Source of the DNA: Sulfurovum sp.
GTDB lineage: Bacteria > Campylobacterota > Campylobacteria > Campylobacterales > Sulfurovaceae
DNA: 64,000 bases
Assembly (NCBI GenBank): GCA_027062365.1
Contig: JAMOTK010000050.1
Location: 1 to 64,000, forward strand
Direction: 5' to 3'
A model generated the notes under the pieces. It saw only the letters and a list, made by a program, of their open reading frames with translations, ran no database searches and was not told where the DNA came from. Positions 1 to 9,155 of this stretch are shown one piece after another (within the stretch, counting starts at the first letter, position 1; the number at the start of each line of letters is the position of its first letter). The position numbers were made by a program, and so were the translations under genes.

Positions 1-52
1 CAAACCACGGTTCTGTTACATTTAATGCCATTTGGAATAATTCTTTTGTCAT
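1..52 (-). CDS. ISL3-family transposase, N-terminal 17 codons (partial)
   Basis: The ATG is at 52-50 and the reading frame leaves the window at base 1. The visible peptide is MTKELFQMALNVTEPWF. This resembles the N-terminus of ISL3-family transposases, which begin with a short helix followed by a Pro-Trp-Tyr/Phe motif before the zinc-binding domain. An RBS-like AGAGAAGAG lies just upstream. The gene lies inside the inverted repeat at 101-126 in the usual place for this family. Only the first residues are visible, so the family call leans on the neighbouring C-terminal fragment of a related element at 128-391. Confidence 0.6.
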   Translation of the reverse strand, partial: MTKELFQMALNVTEPWF

Positions 53-126
53 CTCTTCTCTTTTAGTGAATTTTATATTTTGATTATAGCTGATTTTGGA
101 TTACCCACAGTTTTTTAGAAGGAACC
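1..126 (-). mobile_element. ISL3-family insertion sequence, 5' end only
   Basis: This is the start of an IS element that runs off the left edge. Its terminal inverted repeat is at 101-126 (minus strand, begins GGTTCCTTC). About 50 bp inside it is the start of a transposase gene with a purine-rich RBS (53-64). The same 26 bp recur, in the opposite orientation, at 400-425 as the right end of an older copy. The element stops exactly where a transposase fragment of that older copy begins (127). I therefore read this as one ISL3-type element inserted inside another. The outer end and target duplication cannot be seen. Confidence 0.7.
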
Positions 127-127
127 C

Positions 128-391
128 AAATGGTACTACTGGGCGACACATTCAAGACTAGACCCAATCATCAAAGCAGCGAAGACAGTAAAGCGACATT
201 GGGAAGGTATTTTAAAGTGGTATGAGAGTAAAATAAACAATGGAATACTAGAGGGACTTAACTCTGTTATTCAAGCCACTAAGTCTAAAGCTAGAGGATA
301 CAAAACTTTTAAGAATTACAAGATTATCGTCTATTTACTCATTGGAAAGTTGGATTTCTCTTTGGTAAATCATAGGTTTAGGGAAGTTTAG
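128..391 (+). pseudogene. ISL3-family transposase, C-terminal remnant
   Basis: An open frame runs from a Lys-Trp-Tyr-Tyr sequence to a TAG at 389-391 with no start codon. It contains the typical ISL3 C-terminal run: SRLDPIIKAAKTVKRHW, then ESKINNGILEGLNSVIQ, then KARGYKTFKNYK and LLIGKLDF. The Glu in the NG-x-x-EG motif fits the last acidic residue of the DDE catalytic triad. The fragment starts directly after the inverted repeat of the second IS (101-126) and is followed by its own right inverted repeat at 400-425. It is the 3' third of an older element split by the newer insertion. Confidence 0.8.
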
Positions 392-399
392 GTGGAGAG

Positions 400-425
400 T
401 TACCCACAGTTTTTTAGAAGGAACC
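400..425 (+). repeat. ISL3 right terminal inverted repeat
   Basis: These 26 bases are the same as 101-126 and form the right end of the older IS copy, 8 bp after its transposase stop. At 101-126 the same sequence serves as the left end of the newer copy lying on the other strand. Complete identity implies the two elements are the same or very close isoforms. Confidence 0.75.
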
Positions 426-738
426 AAGTTATAGTCCCATCTCTCAATAGCTTTTGTATATACCCTACGGCTCTCACACCGTGATGTTTATCTTCACATT
501 CATCATGACGTTTACTGTCATGTAATAACGCAAAGAGTTCAAAAACTTCTGACTCTAGGTTGTAATGGTTACTCAACTTTTGGGTATTGGTATACACCCT
601 TCGCCAATGATTAATACCATGATTACCATAGTAGTCAATCTTGAAATCTTGTTTGATTTGTTCTATGAGGTCTAGGTATTTGAAATCTTTCATATTTAAT
701 CCTCTTGATGATGATACTCTTGATGATGATACTCTCAT
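426..738 (-). pseudogene. HD-domain protein truncated by IS insertion
   Basis: The visible product has the HD-superfamily pattern: HGINHWRRV, then FALLHDSKRH with the His-Asp pair, then a conserved HG-x-RA stretch. These would bind the metals of a phosphohydrolase. The frame is cut after about 100 codons at the ISL3 inverted repeat (400-425), whose sequence adds eight foreign residues and a stop, so the C-terminal half is missing. Two starts are possible. The ATG at 738 overlaps the stop of the upstream frame as TAATG, and the ATG at 693 begins the better conserved part. Between them lies a 15-bp duplication (702-731). Substrate is unknown. Confidence 0.6.
702..731. repeat. 15-bp tandem duplication at gene start
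   Basis: Two exact copies of CTCTTGATGATGATA (702-716 and 717-731). In the minus-strand HD-domain frame they encode a repeated Val-Ser-Ser-Ser-Arg unit before the likely original start at 693. The duplication keeps the frame, so it may simply be slippage in a decaying gene. Confidence 0.7.
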
Positions 739-908
739 TATATAAATCCCATATTTGCATCTCCATTATCTTCTTTCACAGAAAGTTCTTCTTCTAATCT
801 TTCTACAAACAGAGTAACATTCTTAACAGGAACCAGTATAGAGTTATAGTATGATAGCTTTATGTCTGGGTTTGTTTTTTCTATAATCAGGTAATTTTCT
901 AAATTATT
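738..908 (-). pseudogene. C-terminal fragment of an unrecognised protein
   Basis: A 56-codon frame follows an in-frame TAG (909-911). It has no convincing start codon and ends TAA at 738-740, overlapping the ATG of the HD-domain gene as TAATG. The peptide contains NPDIKLSYYNSILVPVKN and ends in an acidic tail. I do not recognise the family. Lack of a start and the decayed IS neighbourhood suggest the 3' end of a gene whose rest has been deleted. It could also be a real small ORF using a rare start. Confidence 0.3.
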
Positions 909-961
909 CTAATAATTTTAGCATATTTTATTAAATATTTTTCAAACTTGAATTACTATGT

Positions 962-3547
962 CTATAGGGTTGTATCTAAGACACGTTTAATCATATTTAC
1001 AGGATACGACAATATATCTTTTGCTGCAGAGATAGATACGATAGGTTTATCTAAACTTCCTTTGATATTTAGCCCTACGGTGATGCTTTTGTCTTCTCCT
1101 ATCAATATATATCCAACAAGAGGAATACTTCCTACTACTTTACCCAATTCTCTAGCTACTTGTATACTCAATGACATATCAATCGTTTTGGCTTTTAAAT
1201 CTAGGCTTCCTTTCCCTACAATAGTAGCAGACTCTCCCTCGATGTAGATAGAATCAAAGATAATTTTATCACGTTTTATCATTCTATATTCTACTAAACC
1301 TGACTTAATAATAAAGCCTTCTTCTGAATACCCTGGTTTATGTAAAGTAGCTAAAGCTGGAATGGTATTGATAAAGGCTAAAGTATTGTTGTAGGCTTGA
1401 AACCCTTTCATCACACCTCCCTCTACAATAATTTCACCCATCATCATATTTGGATTTCCACTTTTTTTAATAGAGTAACGTCCCTTTTGTAATCCATCAA
1501 AATTAATCAAAGGATGTAAAGATTTATCTTTGATACGTAATGCTTGCAAAGTAAAAAGTTCTTTTTGTCTTGAAAATTTAATAATATCCCCATAACTACT
1601 ACCAGTGGCTTGAATATCACCATTTTCTTTAACCTCTACATCATAACTATCTGTAATCAGGCGATATTCATCATAGCGTAAATTACTATTTTCACCTAAA
1701 ATAATTAAATGTTGATTCTTTTTTTGAGATTTTTTTACAGATTTTTTTTCATTTTCAGACTTTCTCTCATATTTTTTATTTTCATTTAAAAATTTTTTCA
1801 AATCAATATTTATATTTTGAAGTTTAATCGTTGATTGTAGTTTATTATAATAAAGACGTTTGTCAAAAGCATAAAAGTCTATATTATTGGGGGTTATCTT
1901 TCCGATGAGAGATATTTTTGTCAAACATTCATCTTCATTTTGGTATAAAAAACAAGAATTACGTTGTACCATACCTTCAAAACGATAGGTTTTAAAATCA
2001 TTTGTTTTTATCTTTATCTTACCACCCTCTTCTATCGGTATAGATTCAGACAGGTAAGGTTTTACCTTATTTAAATCATCAATACTAAGTATGGATTTTT
2101 TATTTTTATACAAAAAGTCTAAACCTAAAGTATTTATCTTTACATGAATATTTTTAGAATAGTCCAAAACAAAAGGTAATTTTTTATTTTTTAGATGAAT
2201 TAAATTTTTTTTATCTTGTTTCATAGTGATATATTTTGCATCAAAGATAGCTTTTAGTTTTTTCTTCTTTAAATCTATGATACCATTGATATTTCCTGAG
2301 TAATACTTATTTTTTAGTAGCATATTTTTTAATGTAATTTTTTTATTTTTATACTGTAAGTTACCAGAGAGTAAAGGCAATTCAATCTTTCCTATCAAAA
2401 GATTACCTTTTGTAAAATTTATATCCGTCACAAAGTCAATAAATTTCTTTTTAAGTCCTAATTTTACATCTAAAGAAGCCTTGACTTTGCCTGATTTTTG
2501 TATGATAGGGACAGTTACTTTATACGCTTTTAATAAATCTTGCACCCTTTTATCAAATTTGGTATCAAATTTTAGATTTATATGTAACGTTATATTTTCA
2601 TCTCTTAAATTTACAATAGATACAGAACTTCCATCGAGATTTTTACCCAGATACCTTGGTCTATCCAAATCAAAAATAAGTCCTTGTTTAGCATTATAGG
2701 TTAAGAAAAGATGCGATGCAAGAATAGGAGATATGTCATCTTTAAAATATATATTGACATCTGAAAAGAGGGCTTTAGCTTTTATACTCTGTGTATCTAA
2801 CTTAAACTTTTTATTTTTAATGATACCTGCACCAGATAAAGATTCTAATGTGTACTCTTTAGCCTGTACTTTATCTAGCAACCAGCTCTTAATTTTAGGA
2901 GAAACAGCCAATGGTTCTACCAATGATTTCAAATCAGAAAAAGGATTACTTTTTAAAGAAAATTTTATTTTATTTTCTGTTTTTGTGGCTAAAAAAGTTC
3001 CTGATGTATGTTCAACTTTAAACTTTCCTTTAGTGATTAAGATATCATCATGCAAATCATACGTAAAAGTACCACGTAACACCATATTATGCTTTTTTAA
3101 TTGAAGTATAGGAATAGTACCTTTAAGCATCTTTCCCTCACGATGGACATTCCCTCTAATAAGATAATCCTTACTACTAAGTTGAACAATATTATTATAA
3201 TAATAAATACCTAAAATATTATTTTTAAAATGAATTTCTTTTAGTTCTATGTGGTCAAAAAAAGTGAGTACATACTTCACCCGTTCTAAAATATCATTGA
3301 TACGACCAAAAGAAGGACTCTGCTTATCCTTTTTAATTATAATCTTATTTGCTTTTAAAGTAAGCTTTTTATCAAGTTTGATGTATAATCCATCTATATG
3401 ATATTTGGAGAGGGTTACACTATCAATCTTAATACCAATATTGAGTGCAATAAACAAAAGAGCAAAGAGGAGAGAAAAAATGACAAGACTGTTACGCAGG
3501 AATACATGGATGGCATGGATAGAACATATTGTCGTCATCTTTATCAT
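962..3547 (-). CDS. AsmA-like inner-membrane/periplasmic protein
   Basis: The 861-residue product has one N-terminal transmembrane anchor (about residues 19-39) and then a long region of alternating beta-strand sequence rich in Lys, Ile, Leu and Gly. It ends in an AsmA-like C-terminal domain (about 690-860) with motifs such as IIFDSIYIEGESATIVGKGS and SLDKPIVSIS. Proteins of this AsmA/YhdP/TamB group bridge the periplasm and help move phospholipids to the outer membrane. That role is inferred from the family. A Lys/Glu/Ser-rich linker lies near residues 600-620. The 5' end overlaps the divergent mltG gene by 68 bp. The only ATG codons in the overlap are at 3547 and 3538, and either keeps the membrane anchor. 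Confidence 0.75.
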   Translation of the reverse strand: MIKMTTICSIHAIHVFLRNSLVIFSLLFALLFIALNIGIKIDSVTLSKYHIDGLYIKLDKKLTLKANKIIIKKDKQSPSFGRINDILERVKYVLTFFDHIELKEIHFKNNILGIYYYNNIVQLSSKDYLIRGNVHREGKMLKGTIPILQLKKHNMVLRGTFTYDLHDDILITKGKFKVEHTSGTFLATKTENKIKFSLKSNPFSDLKSLVEPLAVSPKIKSWLLDKVQAKEYTLESLSGAGIIKNKKFKLDTQSIKAKALFSDVNIYFKDDISPILASHLFLTYNAKQGLIFDLDRPRYLGKNLDGSSVSIVNLRDENITLHINLKFDTKFDKRVQDLLKAYKVTVPIIQKSGKVKASLDVKLGLKKKFIDFVTDINFTKGNLLIGKIELPLLSGNLQYKNKKITLKNMLLKNKYYSGNINGIIDLKKKKLKAIFDAKYITMKQDKKNLIHLKNKKLPFVLDYSKNIHVKINTLGLDFLYKNKKSILSIDDLNKVKPYLSESIPIEEGGKIKIKTNDFKTYRFEGMVQRNSCFLYQNEDECLTKISLIGKITPNNIDFYAFDKRLYYNKLQSTIKLQNINIDLKKFLNENKKYERKSENEKKSVKKSQKKNQHLIILGENSNLRYDEYRLITDSYDVEVKENGDIQATGSSYGDIIKFSRQKELFTLQALRIKDKSLHPLINFDGLQKGRYSIKKSGNPNMMMGEIIVEGGVMKGFQAYNNTLAFINTIPALATLHKPGYSEEGFIIKSGLVEYRMIKRDKIIFDSIYIEGESATIVGKGSLDLKAKTIDMSLSIQVARELGKVVGSIPLVGYILIGEDKSITVGLNIKGSLDKPIVSISAAKDILSYPVNMIKRVLDTTL

Positions 3548-4427
3548 ATCTTTTGCCTTTTATACAACACTTCCTATAAAACCCACCAAAGCACTTTTGG
3601 TACCACAAGGCTCTATTTCCAACATTATAACACAGTTAACTAAACAAGGTTATGCACTTTCTATCATAGATAAATATCTTTTGATACTTATAGGAAAACC
3701 TCAAAGTGGATGGGTAAATATCGACCAACCTCAGATTAACCGTATTGATTTTCTTTATAAACTAACCAAAGCAAAAGCTAAAATGGAGAAAATCACACTA
3801 ATCCCTGGGGAGACAAGAGTACTCTTCTTTGAAAATTTAGAAAAAACCCTTAATCTTGACAAAATAAAACTAGAAACCTTTTATAAAAAATATGCATATT
3901 ATCCAGAAGCAGGTATTTATGCAGATACGTATTATGTACCCTATGGTATCTCTGAAAAAAACTTAATCTCTTTTTTACTTAAAGAATCAGAAAAAAAGTA
4001 TCAAAATATTTCTACAAAAACCATGGGTAGCTACAACAAAAAAGCATGGCTAGAAATACTGATCAAAGCGTCTATCATACAAAAAGAGGCTGCCAATGCA
4101 AAAGAGATGCCTATCGTCTCTTCTGTGATTGAAAATCGTCTTAAAAAAGGTATGAAGTTACAGATGGATGGCACACTCAATTATGGTAAATATTCTCATG
4201 TCAAAGTAACCCCTATCCGTATCAAGACCGATAGCACTCGCTTTAACACCTATCGATACAAAGGCTTACCACTCTCACCTATTGGGTCGGTAAGCATAGA
4301 TGCTATTCATGCAGCGATTCATCCTATTAAAAGTAATTATCTTTATTTTATGAAAAATGCACAAGGGGTACATGACTTTACAGATACCTTTAGAAAACAC
4401 CGTAAGAATATTAAAAAAGCCCAATAA
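3480..4427 (+). CDS. mltG: Endolytic murein transglycosylase MltG (YceG family)
   Basis: The 315-residue protein has a single N-terminal transmembrane helix (about 12-32), a LysM-like region, and the YceG catalytic domain. The signature ASIIQKEA carries the probable catalytic Glu. It is followed by the conserved block ENRLKKGMKLQMDGTLNYG and a C-terminal KGLPLSPIGSVS segment, as in MltG. MltG cuts nascent peptidoglycan strands at the inner membrane and so sets glycan length. The start at 3480 has a good RBS (AGAGGAGAG); the open frame continues upstream to 3405 but without one. The gene ends 2 bp from the convergent kinase gene and overlaps the AsmA-like gene at its 5' end. Confidence 0.9.
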   Translation: MTRLLRRNTWMAWIEHIVVIFIISFAFYTTLPIKPTKALLVPQGSISNIITQLTKQGYALSIIDKYLLILIGKPQSGWVNIDQPQINRIDFLYKLTKAKAKMEKITLIPGETRVLFFENLEKTLNLDKIKLETFYKKYAYYPEAGIYADTYYVPYGISEKNLISFLLKESEKKYQNISTKTMGSYNKKAWLEILIKASIIQKEAANAKEMPIVSSVIENRLKKGMKLQMDGTLNYGKYSHVKVTPIRIKTDSTRFNTYRYKGLPLSPIGSVSIDAIHAAIHPIKSNYLYFMKNAQGVHDFTDTFRKHRKNIKKAQ

Positions 4428-4429
4428 TA

Positions 4430-6061
4430 CTATCTAAAAAGTAACTGCCAAAGGTTAAGAATAAACATAGAGATAAATCCTATTTTATAGACCATAAACT
4501 CATTTTTTTCTATAAATGAAGTATTTTTATCAAAATAAGGTTTTACTTTTTGGGGATTACTCACTTCATATTGCATCTGTGAGTAGTTGTGATAACGCAC
4601 ATCCGTATTGGTATCTAATGCTCTTAAAATAATAGAATCTAACCATACAGGTATTTTGGCATTCAGTATAAATGGTGATTTTATTTTTTTATCAAAAGAA
4701 GGATTTTGAAAAGGCTCTATCTCTCCAAAAGGAAATTTTCCTGTCAATGCTTCATAGAGTGTCACACCTATGGCATATATTTCGGTTTGTTCCGTAACAG
4801 GTGCTTTCTTAAAACGTTCAGGAGCTAGATAAGTAGGTGTTCCTGCTCGTGTTACATTAGAATATGCTTCTGTAATACTCCCAAAATCTACCATCTTAAA
4901 TACCAACTTACCCTTACGTTGGGTAATAATAATATTTTCAGGTTTAATATCACCATGTACTAAATTATACTTAATCAAAAATTGAGACATCTTCAACAGA
5001 AAAATAGCCAATTCTACAGATAAGTCTACAGAAAGTGGTTTTTTCAATGTATATTCTTTCAGTGTCTTACCCTCTACAAATGCCATGATATAATAACGGT
5101 GTGTTCTATTTTTAGGCACGACAGCCTTAGGAAAGAATCCTGCTTTAAGTCTCTTTGCCATCCACACTTCTTTGACAAAAAGGTCAAGTTGTAGCTCATC
5201 ATCTACAGCTTCAAAAGGTACAAATTTTATCACATAATTCAGCCCTCTTTTTTCACACAACCATGTCCGTTCATTTTGGATAAGAGATTTAAGCAATAGA
5301 TAGCCATCTATAACCTCATCTACTCTATACTTCTCTTGTACAATAAGTTTTGACTGCTTTAGTTTGAGACGTAAATCAAGCTCTTTTATCTCCAATACTA
5401 CAGCCGTTGTATCATCTGCTAGATTGTCATTATTTTTTTTCGATGCTTTTTTGACCAAAAAGGATGCACCCATTTTAATATCATGAGACAGTTCTTCATC
5501 GGAGAGTTCATTATACAAGCCATCAGAACACAACAGTATTTTATCTCCTGCTAAAAGATTGTTTTCAAAATAATATGCAGAGACTGTCTCTTCTAGTCCA
5601 ATTGCTGCAGTTAAGACATTTTCCATACCCTCTTCATCCATAGAGTGGTCATGAGAAAGCTGTACAAACTCTCCATCTCTATCGAGATAAATACGGCTAT
5701 CCCCTACATTAACCCCATAGAGTCTATCCCCTTCTATCACGACCATAGTCAAAGTAGTGACTAACTCTTCTCTTTCGTAATCTTCCATAGATTCTAAATA
5801 CAATACTCTATTTATATTTTCGATAAAATGAAGTATAGACTTTTCCATAGTCCATGATTTTGGTCGATTTTTAAGTGAATGTACCAAAAACTGAGAAGTT
5901 CTTTTGGCTGCTTTTGCACCTTGCATCGCAGACCCTACACCATCGCATACCACGGCTACAGTAATGGTATCCATTACTTTAACTTCATAAAAGTCATCTC
6001 CAATCAGTGCTTTACCTTTAACTAGTGAAAGACCTGATGTTCTTATATTTTCTTTTGCCAT
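4430..6061 (-). CDS. Fused PP2C phosphatase / Ser-Thr protein kinase with C-terminal membrane anchor
   Basis: Residues 1-225 are a PP2C-type phosphatase with the metal-binding motifs VVCDGVGSA (38-45), GVNVGDSR (116-123) and LCSDGLYNELSDEE (177-190). Residues 250-510 are a Hanks-type kinase: Lys279 in YVIKF, HGDIKPEN (369-376) as the catalytic loop (HGD rather than HRD), DFG (392-394) and GTPTYLAPERF. The Gly-rich ATP loop is poorly conserved. A hydrophobic tail (about 522-541) would anchor it to the inner membrane with both domains in the cytoplasm. Joining opposing activities in one chain suggests a self-contained phosphorylation switch; the target is unknown. The gene converges on mltG with 2 bp between stops. 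Confidence 0.85.
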   Translation of the reverse strand: MAKENIRTSGLSLVKGKALIGDDFYEVKVMDTITVAVVCDGVGSAMQGAKAAKRTSQFLVHSLKNRPKSWTMEKSILHFIENINRVLYLESMEDYEREELVTTLTMVVIEGDRLYGVNVGDSRIYLDRDGEFVQLSHDHSMDEEGMENVLTAAIGLEETVSAYYFENNLLAGDKILLCSDGLYNELSDEELSHDIKMGASFLVKKASKKNNDNLADDTTAVVLEIKELDLRLKLKQSKLIVQEKYRVDEVIDGYLLLKSLIQNERTWLCEKRGLNYVIKFVPFEAVDDELQLDLFVKEVWMAKRLKAGFFPKAVVPKNRTHRYYIMAFVEGKTLKEYTLKKPLSVDLSVELAIFLLKMSQFLIKYNLVHGDIKPENIIITQRKGKLVFKMVDFGSITEAYSNVTRAGTPTYLAPERFKKAPVTEQTEIYAIGVTLYEALTGKFPFGEIEPFQNPSFDKKIKSPFILNAKIPVWLDSIILRALDTNTDVRYHNYSQMQYEVSNPQKVKPYFDKNTSFIEKNEFMVYKIGFISMFILNLWQLLFR

Positions 6062-6085
6062 GATATACCTTCATGTATAATTGAG

Positions 6086-6220
6086 CTAATCTTTGAGAAA
6101 ACTGTCTTGTTTCTTTTTATAATATGCGACCAATCCCAATCCCACACCCACCAAGCCAAAGATAAAGACAATAGAAGCGATGATTACTTCTATACCTATG
6201 GGTTGTGTCAAATCAAACAT
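6086..6220 (-). CDS. 44-residue single-pass membrane peptide coupled to ileS
   Basis: The ATG at 6220 overlaps the ileS stop codon as TAATG, so translation is probably coupled. The product starts MFDLTQPIGIEVIIA, has one hydrophobic helix rich in Gly, Val and Ile (about 10-33), then a basic tail with YYKKK. Predicted topology is N-out/C-in by the positive-inside rule. No homologous family is recognised. The tight coupling to an essential gene, the clean start and stop and the well-formed transmembrane segment argue that it is real. It is too short to be found in a typical ORF screen. Confidence 0.6.
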   Translation of the reverse strand: MFDLTQPIGIEVIIASIVFIFGLVGVGLGLVAYYKKKQDSFLKD

Positions 6221-9051
6221 TATGTACCTACCACTGTTGCACAACGTTCACAAGCACACTCTTCTGAACTTGAAGTAAATCTCCAACATCTAGGACATTT
6301 AGCACGTGTCGATTTATGGACAGTAAATATTTTTCCCTCTAGCTCAAACGAAGCTACTTGCTCACCTTCACTATTCTTCTTGACAGAGGAAACTACAAAC
6401 CAGTCTTCTAAGTCTTTACTATTTTGCATATCTAAAATATTTAAGTCACCTGCAATTTCCAATTCTAATGTTGACTTAATTATTTTTTCTTTTTTTAACC
6501 CATCGATAGCTTCTGAAAAATTTATTCTTGCGTTTTTCATTGTTTCATAAGAAATCGAAAATTCTATATATTCAGATTTACTGCCATCTGCTAAGATTCC
6601 TTGTGATTCAACACAAGTGAAAAATCTATTTTCTGTGCTTACCCGTGGCACCTCTTGATATTCCAAATCAAATATATTCTTCATATTCTCTTTAAATAAT
6701 GGGGAAGCATATTCAAGTATTTCATCTGTTGTGTATGTCAAGACAGGTGCAACTAATCCTAGCATTGCTTTAGCGATATGAGCCATCGCAGATTGTGTAG
6801 AGCGTCTCATAGGGTCATTTTTATCTTCACAATAGAGTCTATCTTTGGTAATATCCATATAGATACCACTTAGTTCATTGGTGATAAAATGATTAAGTGT
6901 TGAAAATCCACGTAAAAAGTCATAGGCATCAAAAGAACGTTTTACGGCATCAAATACTTCTCTAGCCTTACAAAGTATCCATCTATCTAATTCGCCATAG
7001 GCATCATTAGATACATACGCTTCTAAGTCATCTACATTGGCAAGTAAAAATCTAAAGGTATTACGTATCTTTCTATACTGTTCAGCCGTTTGTTTCAAAA
7101 TACCATCAGAGATTTTGAGGTCAGATTGATAATCACTTAATGCTACCCATAATCTCAATATTTCAGAACCATACTGCTTGATAACTTTATCAGGAGCGAT
7201 GACATTGCCCTTTGACTTAGACATCTTTTCACCTTTAGAATCTACCGTAAAGCCATGTGTAATCAGTGTTTTATACGGTGATTTTTGATGTATCGCCGAA
7301 GATAAAAGCAATGAAGTTTGAAACCAACCTCTATGCTGGTCACTGCCTTCAATATACAGTGAAGATGGATATTCACCTGCGTCATAATTGCCACTTTCTA
7401 ATACAGCATTCCATGTAGAACCAGAATCAAACCATACATCTAAAATATGTCCTACTTTTTCAAGTTCTTCTGCTTTGTATGCACATTCTGGGTGTAGTAA
7501 CTGGGCAATATCCATATCATACCAGACATCTGTACCTTTTTCTTCAAAGATATTAGCAATAAAATTTAGTACTTTTTTATCAAAAATCACTTCTTTGGTT
7601 GCTTTCACTCTAAAGAATGCAATAGGCACACCCCAATCTCTTTGACGAGAGATACACCAATCAGGTCGTCCCTCAATCATGGGTTTGAGTCTATTTTCAG
7701 AAGATTTTGGATAGAAATCAACACTGTCTAAGGCAGAAAGAGCATTTTCTCTTAGTGTTTGTTCTGAACCTTTTGGCTTGTCATCTACAGAGATAAACCA
7801 TTGGTTGGTCGCTCTATAGATAAGGGGCTTTTTTGTTCTCCAACAGTGAGGATAGGAATGTGTAAATTTTCCTACTTTAAGCAACGCATCGCCTAATAGT
7901 TCTAAGATAGGTTCATTTGCCTTAAAGATATGCATACCTACAAATGTTTCAGGATTAGGTAAAAGATTTAATCCTACAACAGACTCATCATAACAACCTC
8001 TCTCATCAACAGGCATGAGTACTTCAAGATTGTTTTTAAGACCCACTTTGTAGTCATCCTCTCCATGCCCTGGGGCAGTATGAACACACCCTGTTCCACC
8101 ATCCATTAAGACATGATTACCCAATACCACTTTAGAACTACGTCCATTCACAGGATTAATGGTAAGCATATTTTCTAATTCTGTAGAAGCTATCTTACGT
8201 GAAGCATGACCAGATACCACACCCTCTTCTATCATCGCATCATAGCGTACATCTGCCACGATATGACCATCATCGGTCAGTACATATAGCTCTTCGGGAT
8301 TGAGTGAAATACCCGTATTTGCTGGAAGTGTCCATGGTGTCGTTGTCCAGATAACAATCCCTGCCTTCCCCTCAATACCCAAAGTCTCTTTGGCTAAATC
8401 AGAAAGTTCAAAATTGACATAAATAGAATAGTCTTCTTTATCAGCATATTCCACTTCAGCATCAGCCAAAGCCGTTCTCGCTGCCCACGACCAAAAAATA
8501 GGTTTATGACGCTCTACCAAAAGTCCTTTTTGAGCCACTTCACACAATGTTCTATAGATATTTGCTTCAAATTTAAAGTCCATTGTCACATAAGGATTTT
8601 CCCAATCAGCCATAATACCTAACTGTTTAAAGCCTTCTCTTTGTGCTTTCCATGCCTTATCGGCTGTTAGACGACAAATCTCTCTAAATTTAGATGTAGA
8701 GAGTGTATCTTTCTTCGCCTTACCCATTTTCTCTTCTACTTTTTGTTCAATAGGAAGACCATGACAATCCCAACCTGGCGTCATACGTACATCTTTACCT
8801 TGAAAGTAGTTATATTTTAAGATGATGTCTTTAAGTGTTTTATTTAAAGCATGACCAATATGAATATCTCCATTGGCATAGGGAGGACCATCATGCAAAG
8901 TAAACATTTCAGCCCCCTTACGTTTGGTTTTCATCTGTTCATACATATTGGCATCATACCAAGCATGATACTTTTTAGGCTCATTTTCTGGGAGATTTCC
9001 ACGCATAGGAAAAGCTGTTTTAGGGAGAAGAAGTGTGTCTTTATAATCCAT
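6220..9051 (-). CDS. ileS: Isoleucyl-tRNA synthetase
   Basis: The 943-residue cytoplasmic enzyme charges tRNA-Ile. The class I signature HIGHALNK lies near residue 65 after PPYANGD, and KMSKSKGN lies near residue 610. The editing domain sits between them with WTTTPWTLPANT, and the WFDSGSTW motif is present. The C-terminal zinc finger CPRCWRF plus CACERC is intact, as in bacterial-type IleS. Full length for the family. A -10-like TATAAT on the minus strand at 9093-9088 is a likely promoter. The gene is divergent from the cinA-like gene and coupled at its 3' end to a 44-residue ORF. Confidence 0.97.
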   Translation of the reverse strand: MDYKDTLLLPKTAFPMRGNLPENEPKKYHAWYDANMYEQMKTKRKGAEMFTLHDGPPYANGDIHIGHALNKTLKDIILKYNYFQGKDVRMTPGWDCHGLPIEQKVEEKMGKAKKDTLSTSKFREICRLTADKAWKAQREGFKQLGIMADWENPYVTMDFKFEANIYRTLCEVAQKGLLVERHKPIFWSWAARTALADAEVEYADKEDYSIYVNFELSDLAKETLGIEGKAGIVIWTTTPWTLPANTGISLNPEELYVLTDDGHIVADVRYDAMIEEGVVSGHASRKIASTELENMLTINPVNGRSSKVVLGNHVLMDGGTGCVHTAPGHGEDDYKVGLKNNLEVLMPVDERGCYDESVVGLNLLPNPETFVGMHIFKANEPILELLGDALLKVGKFTHSYPHCWRTKKPLIYRATNQWFISVDDKPKGSEQTLRENALSALDSVDFYPKSSENRLKPMIEGRPDWCISRQRDWGVPIAFFRVKATKEVIFDKKVLNFIANIFEEKGTDVWYDMDIAQLLHPECAYKAEELEKVGHILDVWFDSGSTWNAVLESGNYDAGEYPSSLYIEGSDQHRGWFQTSLLLSSAIHQKSPYKTLITHGFTVDSKGEKMSKSKGNVIAPDKVIKQYGSEILRLWVALSDYQSDLKISDGILKQTAEQYRKIRNTFRFLLANVDDLEAYVSNDAYGELDRWILCKAREVFDAVKRSFDAYDFLRGFSTLNHFITNELSGIYMDITKDRLYCEDKNDPMRRSTQSAMAHIAKAMLGLVAPVLTYTTDEILEYASPLFKENMKNIFDLEYQEVPRVSTENRFFTCVESQGILADGSKSEYIEFSISYETMKNARINFSEAIDGLKKEKIIKSTLELEIAGDLNILDMQNSKDLEDWFVVSSVKKNSEGEQVASFELEGKIFTVHKSTRAKCPRCWRFTSSSEECACERCATVVGT

Positions 9052-9155
9052 TTTTTATAGTACCTTAAGTCAATTATTATTGTAATAATTATATCTAAAA
9101 GTCCATTATAAATGACTGTTATAGATTTTTGTACTTTTTTAGATACAATAACTTT

